Origin: Neoroseomonas lacus
GTDB taxonomy: Bacteria; Pseudomonadota; Alphaproteobacteria; Acetobacterales; Acetobacteraceae
Length of the DNA: 64,000 nucleotides
Assembly (NCBI RefSeq): GCF_014644535.1
Contig: NZ_BMKW01000005.1
Coordinates: forward strand, 62,001 to 126,000
Direction: 5' to 3'
Numbering within the stretch: position 1 is the stretch's first letter; each line of letters starts with the position of its first letter. Made by a program: the position numbers and the translations under genes. The notes below the pieces were generated by a model that saw only the letters and a program-made list of their open reading frames with translations, was not told the origin of the DNA and did no database searches. Below, one piece after another: positions 33,656 through 44,392 of this stretch.

Positions 33656-34720
33656 TTGGCCGGGCCGAACCCGGCCTCCGGCCCTCTGCTGCGCGCCGAG
33701 GCCATCACGAAACGCTTCGGCGCGACCCTGGCGCTCGATGCGCTGGACCTGACCATCATCGAGGGAGAATTCTTCGCCCTGCTCGGCGGGTCCGGTTCCG
33801 GCAAGTCCACGCTGCTGCGCATCATCGCCGGCTTCGACACGCCGGATGACGGGCGGCTGCTGCTCGATGGCGCGGATATCGTCGCGACGCCGCCCTGGGC
33901 GCGGCCGATCAACATGATGTTCCAGTCCTACGCGCTGTTCCCGCATATGAGCGTGGCCGACAACGTCGCCTATGGCCTGCGTCGCGCCGGCACACCGCGC
34001 GCGGAGGCGGCACCGCGCATCGCCGCCGCGCTGGCGATGGTCGGCCTGACCGGCTTCGAGCGGCGCCGCCCGCACGAGCTTTCGGGCGGCCAGAAGCAGC
34101 GCGTGGCGCTGGCGCGCAGCCTGGTGATGCGGCCACGGCTGCTGCTGCTCGACGAACCGCTCGGGGCGCTCGATGCCGGGCTGCGCGAACGCACCGGCTT
34201 CGAGTTGCGCGCCCTGCAGCGCGAGACCGGCGCGGCCTTCGTCATGGTCACGCATGATCAGGAGGAAGCGCTGGCGCTGGCCGACCGCGTCGCCGTGCTG
34301 GAGGGCGGGCGCATCGCGCAACTCGGCCCGCCGCGCGCGATCTATGAACGCCCGGCTTCGCGTTTCGTCGCCCGTTTCCTCGGCGCGGCCAATGTGCTGG
34401 AAGGCCGCGCCGTGGCGGCGGGCTTCGACAGCACCGAGGCCGGCGCGACCTTCGCAGGCGTTATACCCGCGGACACCGTCGCGGTGGCGCTGCGGCCCGA
34501 ACGCATCCGCCTGGCGGCGAATGCCACGGGCCCGAACACCGCGCGTGGCGTGGTCGAGGATGCCGCCTTTCGTGGCGACGACACATTGCTGCTGGTGCGC
34601 CTGGCCGGCGGCGCATTGCTGCGCGTGGCCCATGCCGAGGAGGATGGCGCGCCACCCGAACGCGGTGGCGGGGTCACCCTCGCCTGGGACGCCGCCGACG
34701 TGGTCCCGCTCGCCTCATGA
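33656..34720 (+). CDS. Polyamine-type ABC transporter ATP-binding protein (PotA/PotG-like)
   Basis: A 354-residue ATPase with Walker A GGSGSGKST, Q-loop MMFQSYALFPHMSV, signature LSGGQKQRVA, Walker B LLLLDEPLGALD and H-loop MVTHDQEEAL, then a C-terminal TOBE-like domain (VALRPERIRL). Start is inferred as TTG at 33656: it follows GGGGCGG, lies one base after the binding-protein stop, and gives the normal PotA/PotG N-terminus. The in-frame ATG at 33518 lies deep in the preceding gene. Couples with the downstream permease by a 4-nt ATGA overlap. Confidence 0.9.
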   Translation: MAGPNPASGPLLRAEAITKRFGATLALDALDLTIIEGEFFALLGGSGSGKSTLLRIIAGFDTPDDGRLLLDGADIVATPPWARPINMMFQSYALFPHMSVADNVAYGLRRAGTPRAEAAPRIAAALAMVGLTGFERRRPHELSGGQKQRVALARSLVMRPRLLLLDEPLGALDAGLRERTGFELRALQRETGAAFVMVTHDQEEALALADRVAVLEGGRIAQLGPPRAIYERPASRFVARFLGAANVLEGRAVAAGFDSTEAGATFAGVIPADTVAVALRPERIRLAANATGPNTARGVVEDAAFRGDDTLLLVRLAGGALLRVAHAEEDGAPPERGGGVTLAWDAADVVPLAS

Positions 34721-35547
34721 AAGGCCGGCTGGCGGTCCTGCTGCCGGTCTGGGCGTGGCTGCTGGTTTTCGTCGCGGCGCCAGCGGCGATCCTGCTGGCA
34801 ATCGCCCTCGCCGAGGCCGATTCCGGCGTCCCGCCCTTCCGCCTGGCCTGGTCGTTGACCGGCTTCGCCACGCTGGCCGAGGATCGCTACTACCTCGACG
34901 CGGTGCTCACCGCGCTGCGCATCGCGGCGATGACGGCGACGGGCTGCCTGCTCATCGCTTATCCGATGGCGATGGGCATCGCCCGCGCAGCGCCCGGGCG
35001 GCGGATGCTGCTGTTGGCGCTGCTGATGCTGCCCTTCTGGACCGGCTTCCTGCTACGGGTCGGCGCCTGGATCGGCTTGCTGCGCGACCAGGGCTGGATC
35101 AATGGCATGCTAATGGCGCTCGGCATCACCGAGGCCCCGCTGCCGCTGCTCTACAGCGAGGGAGCCATGCTCGTGGGCATGGTGCATTCCTACCTGCCCT
35201 TCGCCGTGCTGCCGCTGTTCGCCGCGCTGCTGCGCCTCGACCCGACCCTGGGGGAGGCGGCGGCCGATCTCGGCGCGGGGCCGGCCACCGCCTTCGTAAC
35301 GGTGACGCTGCCGGTGACGGCGCCGGCGGCAGCGGCGGGCTTCCTGCTCGTCTTCATCCCGGCCGCCGGCGAATTCGTCATCCCCGAACTGATGGGGCCG
35401 CCCGAGGCGCAACTCGTCGGCCGGGTGCTGTGGCAGGAATTTTTTCAGAACCACGACTGGCCCGTGGCGGCCGCCCTGGCCTTGGCGCTGCTGCTGCTGC
35501 TGCTGGTGCCGATCCGCCTGTTCCAGCGGTTGGAGGCCCGGCCGTGA
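34717..35547 (+). CDS. Polyamine-type ABC transporter permease (PotB/PotH-like)
   Basis: A 276-residue inner-membrane permease with about six helices. The motif LLMLPFWTGFLLRVGAWIGLL and the GWINGMLMALGITEAPLPLLY segment are typical of PotB/PotH. The EAA-type loop is EAAADLGAGPATAFVTVTLP. Stop overlaps the GTG of the next permease by 4 nt (GTGA). Confidence 0.93.
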   Translation: MKGRLAVLLPVWAWLLVFVAAPAAILLAIALAEADSGVPPFRLAWSLTGFATLAEDRYYLDAVLTALRIAAMTATGCLLIAYPMAMGIARAAPGRRMLLLALLMLPFWTGFLLRVGAWIGLLRDQGWINGMLMALGITEAPLPLLYSEGAMLVGMVHSYLPFAVLPLFAALLRLDPTLGEAAADLGAGPATAFVTVTLPVTAPAAAAGFLLVFIPAAGEFVIPELMGPPEAQLVGRVLWQEFFQNHDWPVAAALALALLLLLLVPIRLFQRLEARP

Positions 35548-36341
35548 CGCGCGGGCGCTTCGTCACCCTGGCGATGGCCGCCGGTTTCGCCTTCCTCTGG
35601 CTGCCGATCCTGCTGCTGGTGGGCTACGCCTTCAGCGCCGACCGCATCCCGTTCCAATGGGGCGGCTTCTCGCTGCGCTGGTTCGCCGCCCTGGCCGCCG
35701 ATGACCGGGTGATCGAGGCGGCGAGCCTGTCTCTGCGCATTGCCACTGGGGCGGCAAGCCTCGCGGTGCTGCTGGGTGGCGCGGCCGGCTGGGGGCTGGC
35801 GCGGTATGGCCGGTTCCGTGGCCGGGCGTTGTTCGGGGCCTTGATCGGTGCGCCATTGGTGCTGCCCGAGGTGGTCACCGGGCTGTCCCTGCTGCTGCTG
35901 TTCGTCGCTCTGGAGAGCGTGACCGGCTGGCCGGCCGGGCGCGGCGCGCTGACCGTGCTGCTGGCGCATGCGACGCTTGGGGCGGCCTTCGTGGCGGTGG
36001 TGGTGCAGGCGCGCCTCACCGAGACGGACCGCAGTCTGGAGGAAGCGGCGATGGATCTGGGCGCGACGCCCTTCATCGCCTTCCGCACCATCACCCTGCC
36101 GCTGATCGCCCCGGCCTTGGCGGCGGGCTGGCTGCTGGCTTTCACCCTGTCGCTCGATGACGTGGTGATCGCCTCCTTCGTCTCCGGACCGGCGGGTACG
36201 ACCTTGCCGATGGCATTGTTCGCCATGCTGCGGTTGGGGCTGACGCCTGAGGTCAATGCGCTGGGCGCGGTCGTGGTTATCGGTGTTGGTTCCGTGCTGA
36301 TCCTGGCGGCGCTGCTGCTGCGCCGCAGCGACTCCCGCTGA
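35544..36341 (+). CDS. Polyamine-type ABC transporter permease (PotC/PotI-like)
   Basis: A 265-residue permease, partner of the previous gene. Characteristic segments: FLWLPILLLVGYAFSADR, the EAAMDLGATPFIAFRTITLP EAA loop and LSLDDVVIASFVSGP near the C-terminus, conserved in PotC/PotI. GTG at 35544 chosen because it lies in the stop overlap and gives the standard N-terminus; in-frame sequence further upstream belongs to the ATPase and first permease genes. Confidence 0.92.
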   Translation: MTRGRFVTLAMAAGFAFLWLPILLLVGYAFSADRIPFQWGGFSLRWFAALAADDRVIEAASLSLRIATGAASLAVLLGGAAGWGLARYGRFRGRALFGALIGAPLVLPEVVTGLSLLLLFVALESVTGWPAGRGALTVLLAHATLGAAFVAVVVQARLTETDRSLEEAAMDLGATPFIAFRTITLPLIAPALAAGWLLAFTLSLDDVVIASFVSGPAGTTLPMALFAMLRLGLTPEVNALGAVVVIGVGSVLILAALLLRRSDSR

Positions 36342-36393
36342 CACGGAAAGCGGCCTAGCCTTCCGACCATAACGACAAACTCGGGAGAAACGC

Positions 36394-37359
36394 ATGCAAC
36401 GCAGACAGATGCTCGGTGCCCTGGTTGCGGCCGGCGCACTGGCCCGCCCGCGGCTGACGCAGGCTGCCTGGCCGGCGGATCGGCCGATCCAGGTGCTGGT
36501 GCCGGGCCCGGCCGGTGGGGGCATGGACATCCTCGCCCGCACGATCCTGCCCTTCGTCCAGCAGCGTCTGCCACGCGCCACCTTCGTCGTGGTCAACCGC
36601 CCCACCGCGGGCGGGCAGCAAGCTTTCGAAGGCATCGCCCAGGCCGCCCCGGACGGCTTCACCCTCGGCGCGGCCCAGGCTCCCAATTCCATTACCCTGC
36701 CGATCGAGCGCCAAGTGCGCTATCGCGTTCAGGATTTCACGTTCCTTGGCAACGTCATCGAGGATCCATGCGGGCTGTGGGTGAAGGCGGACGGCCCGAT
36801 CAGCAGCGTGGCCGAGCTTATTGCCGCAGCGAAGGCGCGTCCCGGTCAGGTGACGATCGGCACCGCGGGAGTGGGCAGCGACGATCATTTGCTGGTGCTG
36901 GCGCTGCAGGAAGCGACCGGAACCGAATTCTCCCACGTGCCCTTCAACGGTACGCCGCCGATTGTCACCGGCGTACTGTCCCGCAGCATCGATGTCGGGT
37001 CGTTCAACATGAGCGAGGGGCTCGGCCTTATGCGCGATGGGCTGGTCCGCGCGTTGGCGCAGGGCGGTGCGGAACGTTGGGCCGGGACCGCGTCGGTGCC
37101 GACGTTCCGGGACCTTGGTTTCGCGGTGCTGGGTGGGTCCACGCGCGGCCTGGTGGCGCCGCCCAACCTTCCGGCAGACATGCGCGATCCGTTGCGCACA
37201 GCCATTGCCGCGGCCAATGCCGATCCGGCCTGGATCGCCGAGGCGGCGCGGCTGAACCTGCCGCTGCGCCCGATGACGGCCAATGCCCAGGAGCGCCTGT
37301 TCCTGGACGAGGACGCCCGCCTTCGCGCTGTCTGGGCCCGCAAACCCTGGCGCGATTGA
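36394..37359 (+). CDS. Bug/TctC family solute-binding protein (tripartite tricarboxylate transporter)
   Basis: A 321-residue periplasmic binding protein of the Bug family. An RR-containing leader (QRRQMLGALVAAGALA) suggests Tat or Sec export with cleavage around residue 24. Family motifs: RPIQVLVPGPAGGGMDILAR, VVVNRPTAGGQQAF, and VGSDDHLLVLALQEATG with HVPFNGTPPIVTGVL. These proteins bind carboxylates or related metabolites and either feed a TctAB permease or act as sensors. No TctA/TctB genes are adjacent, so it is an orphan, as is common in Burkholderiales and Acetobacteraceae. RBS GGGAGAAACGC precedes ATG 36394. Confidence 0.88.
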   Translation: MQRRQMLGALVAAGALARPRLTQAAWPADRPIQVLVPGPAGGGMDILARTILPFVQQRLPRATFVVVNRPTAGGQQAFEGIAQAAPDGFTLGAAQAPNSITLPIERQVRYRVQDFTFLGNVIEDPCGLWVKADGPISSVAELIAAAKARPGQVTIGTAGVGSDDHLLVLALQEATGTEFSHVPFNGTPPIVTGVLSRSIDVGSFNMSEGLGLMRDGLVRALAQGGAERWAGTASVPTFRDLGFAVLGGSTRGLVAPPNLPADMRDPLRTAIAAANADPAWIAEAARLNLPLRPMTANAQERLFLDEDARLRAVWARKPWRD

Positions 37360-37419
37360 GTGGATCGCGGGTCCGGGTTGTGCCGAAGCCGGGTTGATGG
37401 CCGGAGAGGGCGGGATTAG

Positions 37420-39122
<1,703 letters not shown>

Positions 39123-39213
39123 AAGACAACCATCACCGCACCGGGGAATTCCACCCGGCCACGATCTCCTCTAGTTTCGCGACACTGTTCTCCCGAAGGG
39201 ACGCCGAAAGAAA

Positions 39214-40416
39214 ATGCCAGCTCTTGCCGCTCGTATGAGTGAGGTTTCCATCTCCGCCTCCGTGGTCATGACGATGCGGGCGCGTGAACTCGCGGCTCAG
39301 GGGATCAAGGTGATCAGCCTCGGGACCGGTGAACCCGATTTCCCTACCCCGTTGCACGCGATCGAGGCCGCCCACAAGGCCGCGCTGGCCGGCGACACCA
39401 AGTACCCGCCGCAGGACGGGACGCCGGAGCTGAAGCGGGCCGTTCAGCGCAAGTTCAAGCGCGACAACAACCTCGACTACGCGCTCGACGAGATCATGGT
39501 CGCCAATGGCGGCAAGCAGTGCATCTTCAACGCCTTCATGGCGACGCTCGACCCGGGCGATGAGGTGGTCGTTCCAGCCCCCTACTGGATCTCCTATGCC
39601 GACATGGCGAAGATCGCCGGCGGCAAGCCGGTGCTGGTGAGCTGCCCGCAGAACAATGGCTTCAAGCTGCGCCCGGAAGATCTGGAGGCCGCCATCACGC
39701 CCAAGACCAAATGGGTGATGCTGAACTTCCCGAACAACCCGACGGGTGCGGCCTGTTCGCGTGAGGAAATGCAGGCCATCGCCGCGGTGCTGAAGAAGCA
39801 CCCGCATGTCTGGGTGATGACCGACGACATGTACGAACACCTCGTCTATGACGGCTTCGAATTCTGCACGATCGCCGAGGTCGAGCCCGCGCTGAAGGAC
39901 CGCACGCTCACGGTCAATGGCGCCTCCAAGACCTATGCCATGACCGGCTGGCGCGTGGGCTTCTGCGGCGGACCGAAGCAGCTCATCAAGGCGATGATCA
40001 ACATGCAGGGCCAGGCGACCTCCGGCGTGTCGAGCGTCGGCCAGGCCGCCGCCGCCGCCGCGCTGGATGGTCCGCAGGACTTGGTGCGCGAGCGTGCCGA
40101 GGATTACCGGAAGCGGCGCGACATGGTGGTCGAGATGCTCAACGCCGCCCCCGGCATCGCCTGCCACAAGCCCGAGGGCGCCTTCTACGTGTTCCCCAAC
40201 ATCGCCGGCTGTCTCGGCAAGACCTCGAAGGCAGGCAAGAAGATCGACACCGACACCGACTTCGCCCTGGCCCTGCTCGAGGAGAAGTACGTCGCCGCCG
40301 TGCAGGGTGCCGCCTATGGCATGTCACCCTATCTGCGCATCTCCTACGCGACGGACACCGACAGCCTGCGCGAAGCCTGCGGCCGCATCCAGGAGTTCTG
40401 CAAGGAACTCGCGTGA
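39214..40416 (+). CDS. PLP-dependent aminotransferase, class I (paralogue)
   Basis: A 400-residue paralogue of the aminotransferase at 37456. It has GTGEPDFPTPLHAIEAA, FPNNPTGAACSREEM, TDDMYEHLVYDG, Lys239 in NGASKTYAMTGWR and LRISYATDTDSL. The catalytic Lys falls at the same residue number in both, so the fold and length are conserved after duplication; differences concentrate in the N-terminal arm and the loop near 280. ATG at 39214 chosen; ATG at 39235 is possible. Linked to a two-domain GNAT gene by a GTGA overlap. Confidence 0.9.
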   Translation: MPALAARMSEVSISASVVMTMRARELAAQGIKVISLGTGEPDFPTPLHAIEAAHKAALAGDTKYPPQDGTPELKRAVQRKFKRDNNLDYALDEIMVANGGKQCIFNAFMATLDPGDEVVVPAPYWISYADMAKIAGGKPVLVSCPQNNGFKLRPEDLEAAITPKTKWVMLNFPNNPTGAACSREEMQAIAAVLKKHPHVWVMTDDMYEHLVYDGFEFCTIAEVEPALKDRTLTVNGASKTYAMTGWRVGFCGGPKQLIKAMINMQGQATSGVSSVGQAAAAAALDGPQDLVRERAEDYRKRRDMVVEMLNAAPGIACHKPEGAFYVFPNIAGCLGKTSKAGKKIDTDTDFALALLEEKYVAAVQGAAYGMSPYLRISYATDTDSLREACGRIQEFCKELA

Positions 40417-41417
40417 CAATCACGGCGCCGGTCCTGCGCGAAGGCCGCGACAGCGACGCCGAGGGCTTCATCGCCCTGATCGGCGCCTGTTGGGGCGAAT
40501 ACCCCGGCTGCATCCTGGATGTGGACGGGGAGGTGCCGGAGCTGCGCGCGCTGGCCACCTATTTCCGCGACCAGGGCGGCACACTCTGGGCCGCGGAACA
40601 GGATGGCCACATCCTCGGCATGATCGGCACGCGTCCATTGAAGGAGGACGCGGCCTGGGAGATCTGCCGCATGTATGTCGACACCGCGGCGCGTGGTAGT
40701 GGCCTCGCGACGCAGTTGCTCGACACCGCGGAAGCCCATGCCCGCGCGGCCGGGGCCGAGCGCATGATCCTGTGGACCGACACGCGCTTCACCCGCGCGC
40801 ACGGCTTCTATGAAAAGCTTGGCTATGTCCGGCAGGGTTCGATCCGCATTCTGGACGACGTCTCGAATTCCCTGGAGTTCCGCTACGCCAAGCCGGCGGC
40901 AGGGCTGGTGGTGGAAGCCCTTGATGCCGCCGGCGCCGCCAGCGCGGAACGCCGGCTCGCCGTGTTGCTGGTCGACTGCGTTGCCGAGGGCGCCTCGCTC
41001 ACCTTCCAGCCGCCGCTGTCGCGCGACCGCGCGGTGGGCTTCTGGAAAGCCGCCTCGGCGGCGGTGGCGGCGGGCAGCCGCGTGCTGCTCGCGGCCTGGC
41101 TCGACGGGCGGCTTGCCGGCTGCGCCATCCTCGATTTCGCGACCGAGGAGACGATGCCGCACGTCGCCTCCATCCGCACCCTGATGGTCGACCCATCGGC
41201 TCGCCGGCGCGGCATCGGTCGGGCGCTGATGCGCCGCGCCGAACAGGCCGCGCGCGCCCATGGCCGGCGCATCGTCACACTCGACGCGCGCGCCGGCAGT
41301 GCGGCGGAGGCGCTTTACCGCACCGAAGGGTGGCAGGAGCTGGGACAAATCCCGGGCCTGGAACTGAACGCCGCAGGTGAGGCCTGCGCTACCGTCTTCT
41401 TCTGGAAGCCAGTCTGA
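40413..41417 (+). CDS. Tandem GNAT N-acetyltransferase (two domains)
   Basis: A 334-residue protein with two GNAT domains. The first (residues about 5-155) has AEQDGHILGMIGTRPL and the acetyl-CoA loop RMYVDTAARGSGLATQLL, ending HGFYEKLGYVRQGSI. The second (about 160-330) has IRTLMVDPSARRRGIGRALMRRAEQAAR and TLDARAGSAAEALYRTEGW. The second P-loop matches the consensus better, and the first is also intact (ARGSGLA). GTG at 40413 overlaps the aminotransferase stop. Tandem GNATs occur in aminoglycoside or mycothiol-type acetyltransferases; the substrate here is unknown. Confidence 0.82.
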   Translation: MTITAPVLREGRDSDAEGFIALIGACWGEYPGCILDVDGEVPELRALATYFRDQGGTLWAAEQDGHILGMIGTRPLKEDAAWEICRMYVDTAARGSGLATQLLDTAEAHARAAGAERMILWTDTRFTRAHGFYEKLGYVRQGSIRILDDVSNSLEFRYAKPAAGLVVEALDAAGAASAERRLAVLLVDCVAEGASLTFQPPLSRDRAVGFWKAASAAVAAGSRVLLAAWLDGRLAGCAILDFATEETMPHVASIRTLMVDPSARRRGIGRALMRRAEQAARAHGRRIVTLDARAGSAAEALYRTEGWQELGQIPGLELNAAGEACATVFFWKPV

Positions 41418-41883
41418 CCCTCGACGCTGGCCAGCCGCAACGTGGTTGCGATACCGTAGAGGCTGGAACGGGGACCGTGTTGGCCATCGCCGCTGCCGTT
41501 TGATTCATGCTCCGCGCACTAGGGACGATTAGCCTCCATGCCAGACTGACGCCCGCCTTCGCGGATCGCTCGGCGTTTGGCAGCCGGGCGGCACCGGCCT
41601 CGTCCGCATGCTCGCCGCTGCGCGTTCAATGCCGGCGCCTGCCGATTCGGCGCGCGGGCCCCGAAGCCGTAGCGGTCGATTGGCGCCGAGACCCGGGCCG
41701 AGAGCCATCGCGGATGGTGCGCGCCCGGAACGGGGCTTGACCTCTGGACGATCCCCGCACTGAGTGGGCGGTGGAATGCGCTTCGCTGGCGCGCCCCGTA
41801 ACTGATGGAGAGGCTGGGCCCAGGGCGCGGTGCGTTTCGACGCTTCGACCAGGAGACCCCACCGGCCCGGCCGAGGAGCATGC
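41418..41883. other. Intergenic, no gene supported
   Basis: A 466-bp gap between the tandem-GNAT gene and dinB-like gene. The open frames here are Arg/Pro-rich shadows with no motif or ribosome site. It should contain the promoter of the downstream operon, but no convincing -35/-10 pair was found. Confidence 0.4.
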
Positions 41884-42408
41884 ATGATCAGCCCCGATTG
41901 GTGCCGCATGATGGCGGCCTATAATGCCGAGATGAACCGCCGGACCATTGCCGCCGCGGACGGGTTGGACGATGCCGCCCGCCGGTCTGACCGTGGCGCC
42001 TTTTGGGGATCCCTGCATGGCACGCTGTCGCATCTCCTATGGGGCGACACGCAGTGGATGTCCCGCTTCGATGGCGGGGCGAAGCCCCCGGTCGGCCAGA
42101 AGGACAGCGCCCGCATGGTCGAGGATTGGGCAGCGCTGAAGGCCGCCCGCGTCGCGACGGATGCGCGGATCGGCGCCTGGGCGGACGGATTGACGGCCGG
42201 TCGGCTGGCGGCGCCGGTCATCTGGTTTTCCGGCCAGTCGGGGCGGGAGGTGAGCATGCCGCTGTGGATCGCCGTGACCCATTTCTTCAACCACCAGACG
42301 CATCATCGCGGCCAAGCGCATGCGCTGATTACCGCTGCCGGTGCGACGACCGAGGATACCGATCTTCCCTGGGTGGTCGACCTGGCGGCGCTCGGTCTCA
42401 CGCCGTGA
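41884..42408 (+). CDS. DinB family protein
   Basis: A 174-residue DinB/YfiT-type four-helix-bundle protein. Likely metal ligands: His in LHGTLSHLLWGD and the HFFNHQTHHRGQAHALI motif in the last third, where two His align with the DinB metal site. Members include bacillithiol/mycothiol-dependent S-transferases and many of unknown role. ATG at 41884 follows CCGAGGAGCATGC. Its stop overlaps the GTG of the FHA-SpoIIE phosphatase gene, an unusual pairing for a DinB protein. Confidence 0.85.
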   Translation: MISPDWCRMMAAYNAEMNRRTIAAADGLDDAARRSDRGAFWGSLHGTLSHLLWGDTQWMSRFDGGAKPPVGQKDSARMVEDWAALKAARVATDARIGAWADGLTAGRLAAPVIWFSGQSGREVSMPLWIAVTHFFNHQTHHRGQAHALITAAGATTEDTDLPWVVDLAALGLTP

Positions 42409-43529
42409 CGCCTGACGAGCCCGAGGAGGAGCGTACGACTCTGCGTCGCCCCGTGCCGGGCGTGCTGGCGGCGCCGGTGGTTCACCTGCTCGACATCGAG
42501 GCCACGCCTAGTGAGCCGGCGCGGCGCGTGGAGATCGGTCCCGGCCCGCTGACGATCGGCCGTGGCGCCCAGTCGGGCCTGGTGCTGCCATCGGGCGATG
42601 TCTCGCGGAACCATTGCGTCATCGCGCTGCACGGGGAGGCGGCGATCATTTCCGATCTCGGCTCGACCAACGGCACCATCGTCGACGGCAAGCGGGTGCA
42701 TGAGCCGGTGCGCCTGTCCATCGGCGCTAGGTTGACGCTCGGGCCCTTCACCCTGGTCTATCGCAGCGGGCGGGCCGCCGATTTCGCCCGCGGTGAGGAG
42801 GTGGAGAAGGACCTCGCCCGTGCCGGCCGCTACGTCGCTGCCCTGCTGCCGCCGCCATTGCCCGAGGGGCCCGTGCGCGCCGATTGGCGCTTCGTGCCCT
42901 CGGCCAATATCGGCGGCGACGGCTTCGGCTATGGCTGGCTCGATGAGCATCGCTTCGCCGTCTGGCTGCTCGACGTCTCGGGCCATGGGGTTGGTTCGGC
43001 GTTGCTGGCGGCCTCGGTGATGAACCTGCTCCGGGTGCATAGCCTGCCGGGGACGGATTTCACCGACGCTGCCGCGGTGCTCGCCGCGTTGAATGACCGC
43101 TTCCAGATGGACCGTCAGGGCGGGCTGTATTTCAGCATCTGGTACGGTGTCTATGACACGCGCAGCCGCATCATCGGTTTCGGCTGCGCCGGGCAGCATC
43201 CGGCCTTCATGATCGTGCCGGGGGAGGCGACGCCGCAGCCGCTCTGGGTGAAGAACCCGGCGGTCGGCCTGGCGCCCGACTGGCCCTATCGACGGGCGGA
43301 GGTCGCGGTGCCGCCGGGCGCGCGACTGCATCTGTTCAGCGACGGCGCCTTCGAGATCATCACCGCCGACGACCGGCAGCTGACCATTGGCGATTTCCTG
43401 CCGCTTCTCGCCGCTGCGCCGCAGCCCGGCCTGCCCGAGCCCGAGCGTCTGTGGCAGGCCGTGCGCGGCGCATCACGTCCGGGTCCGCTCGATGACGACG
43501 TCGCGCTGCTGACACTCGATTTTCCATGA
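42405..43529 (+). CDS. FHA domain-SpoIIE (PP2C) serine phosphatase
   Basis: A 374-residue regulator. Residues about 30-110 are an FHA phosphopeptide-binding domain: TIGRGAQSGLVLPSGDVSRNH and DLGSTNGTIVDGKRV with conserved Gly-Arg, Ser-Arg-x-His and Asn-Gly. Residues about 150-370 are a SpoIIE/RsbU PP2C domain: IGGDGFGYG, LLDVSGHGVGSALL, LHLFSDGAFEI and DDDVALL, all metal-binding Asp preserved. It should dephosphorylate the STAS protein encoded downstream. GTG at 42405 overlaps the dinB-like stop. The FHA domain suggests control by Ser/Thr-kinase signalling; no such kinase is adjacent. Confidence 0.9.
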   Translation: MTPDEPEEERTTLRRPVPGVLAAPVVHLLDIEATPSEPARRVEIGPGPLTIGRGAQSGLVLPSGDVSRNHCVIALHGEAAIISDLGSTNGTIVDGKRVHEPVRLSIGARLTLGPFTLVYRSGRAADFARGEEVEKDLARAGRYVAALLPPPLPEGPVRADWRFVPSANIGGDGFGYGWLDEHRFAVWLLDVSGHGVGSALLAASVMNLLRVHSLPGTDFTDAAAVLAALNDRFQMDRQGGLYFSIWYGVYDTRSRIIGFGCAGQHPAFMIVPGEATPQPLWVKNPAVGLAPDWPYRRAEVAVPPGARLHLFSDGAFEIITADDRQLTIGDFLPLLAAAPQPGLPEPERLWQAVRGASRPGPLDDDVALLTLDFP

Positions 43530-43601
43530 GGCGCATGCGATGTCGCGCGGCAGCCCCATGACGGATCGACGTCGGCTTCAGGGCAACAGGGAGGTTCATT
43601 G

Positions 43602-43943
43602 ATGGAATTGCAGGTGGTCCAAGACGCCGGGGCGCCGACGCGCCTGGTGCTGGTCGGGCGACTCGATGCGTCCGGGACGGAGAAGGTCGAGGTCCTGTTC
43701 ATGGCCCGGGTCCGTGCGGCGGCGGGCGACGTCCTGGTGGACATGACGGCGGTCGGCTTCGTCGGCTCGCTGGGCATTCGCCTGCTGATCTCCGCCGCCC
43801 GGCTCGCGGAGCGGGCGGGGCGCAAGGTCGTGCTGTTCGGCGCCCAGCCGCCCGTGGCGGAGGTGTTTCGCACCGTTGCCCTGGATGACCTGATCCCGGT
43901 CGCGGCCGATGAGGCGGCGGCGCTGGCGCAGCTCGTGGCGTGA
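43602..43943 (+). CDS. STAS-domain anti-sigma factor antagonist
   Basis: A 113-residue single STAS domain (SpoIIAA/RsbV type). LVLVGRLDASGTEKVE is the usual first strand-turn and VDMTAVGFVGSLGIRLL holds the candidate phosphorylated Ser56. ATG at 43602 follows AGGGAGG at 43588-43594; a TTG one codon earlier is less likely. In the partner-switch scheme the phosphatase activates it and the downstream HATPase kinase inactivates it by phosphorylation. Confidence 0.9.
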   Translation: MELQVVQDAGAPTRLVLVGRLDASGTEKVEVLFMARVRAAAGDVLVDMTAVGFVGSLGIRLLISAARLAERAGRKVVLFGAQPPVAEVFRTVALDDLIPVAADEAAALAQLVA

Positions 43944-44392
43944 GCCTGCCGGAGGCCCCGCGACATACCCTGCGCTTGGTTCTGCGCGACGATCTGGAGG
44001 CGCTCAGCGCTGCCCAGATTGCCATTGCCGGCTTCCTGCGCGGTCAAGGTGCCGGCCCGCGCACCACGGCGCGTGCCGAGCTGCTCCTCGAGGAACTGGC
44101 GCTCAATACGCTGCGATATGGCTTCGCGGCGGGCAGCGTGCCGGAACTGGCCGTCACCGCCTGGCATGATGGCTCGCACTGCGGCCTCGACATCGAGGAT
44201 CGCGGCACCGCCTTCGACCCGACCACGGCCGCGCTGCCGGCCCCCGCGCCGACCCTGCGGCAGGCGTCGACCGGTGGGCGCGGTGTGTCGCTGCTGCGGC
44301 GAACCGCCGCCGAACTGGCCTATGAGCGCACCGCCGATGGGCGGAACCGGCTGCACCTGGTGCTGCCGGCCGAGGATGCCTCTATCGGCTGA
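43940..44392 (+). CDS. RsbW-like anti-sigma/serine kinase (HATPase_c)
   Basis: A 150-residue GHKL ATPase of the RsbW/SpoIIAB type. N box ELLLEELALNTLRYGF (Asn56), G1 box DIEDRGTAFDP and G2 box TGGRGVSLL are present. Starts with GTG inside the STAS stop (GTGA overlap). It would phosphorylate the STAS protein and, in classical systems, bind a sigma factor. No sigma gene lies in this operon, so its final partner may be a different effector. Confidence 0.88.
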   Translation: MSLPEAPRHTLRLVLRDDLEALSAAQIAIAGFLRGQGAGPRTTARAELLLEELALNTLRYGFAAGSVPELAVTAWHDGSHCGLDIEDRGTAFDPTTAALPAPAPTLRQASTGGRGVSLLRRTAAELAYERTADGRNRLHLVLPAEDASIG

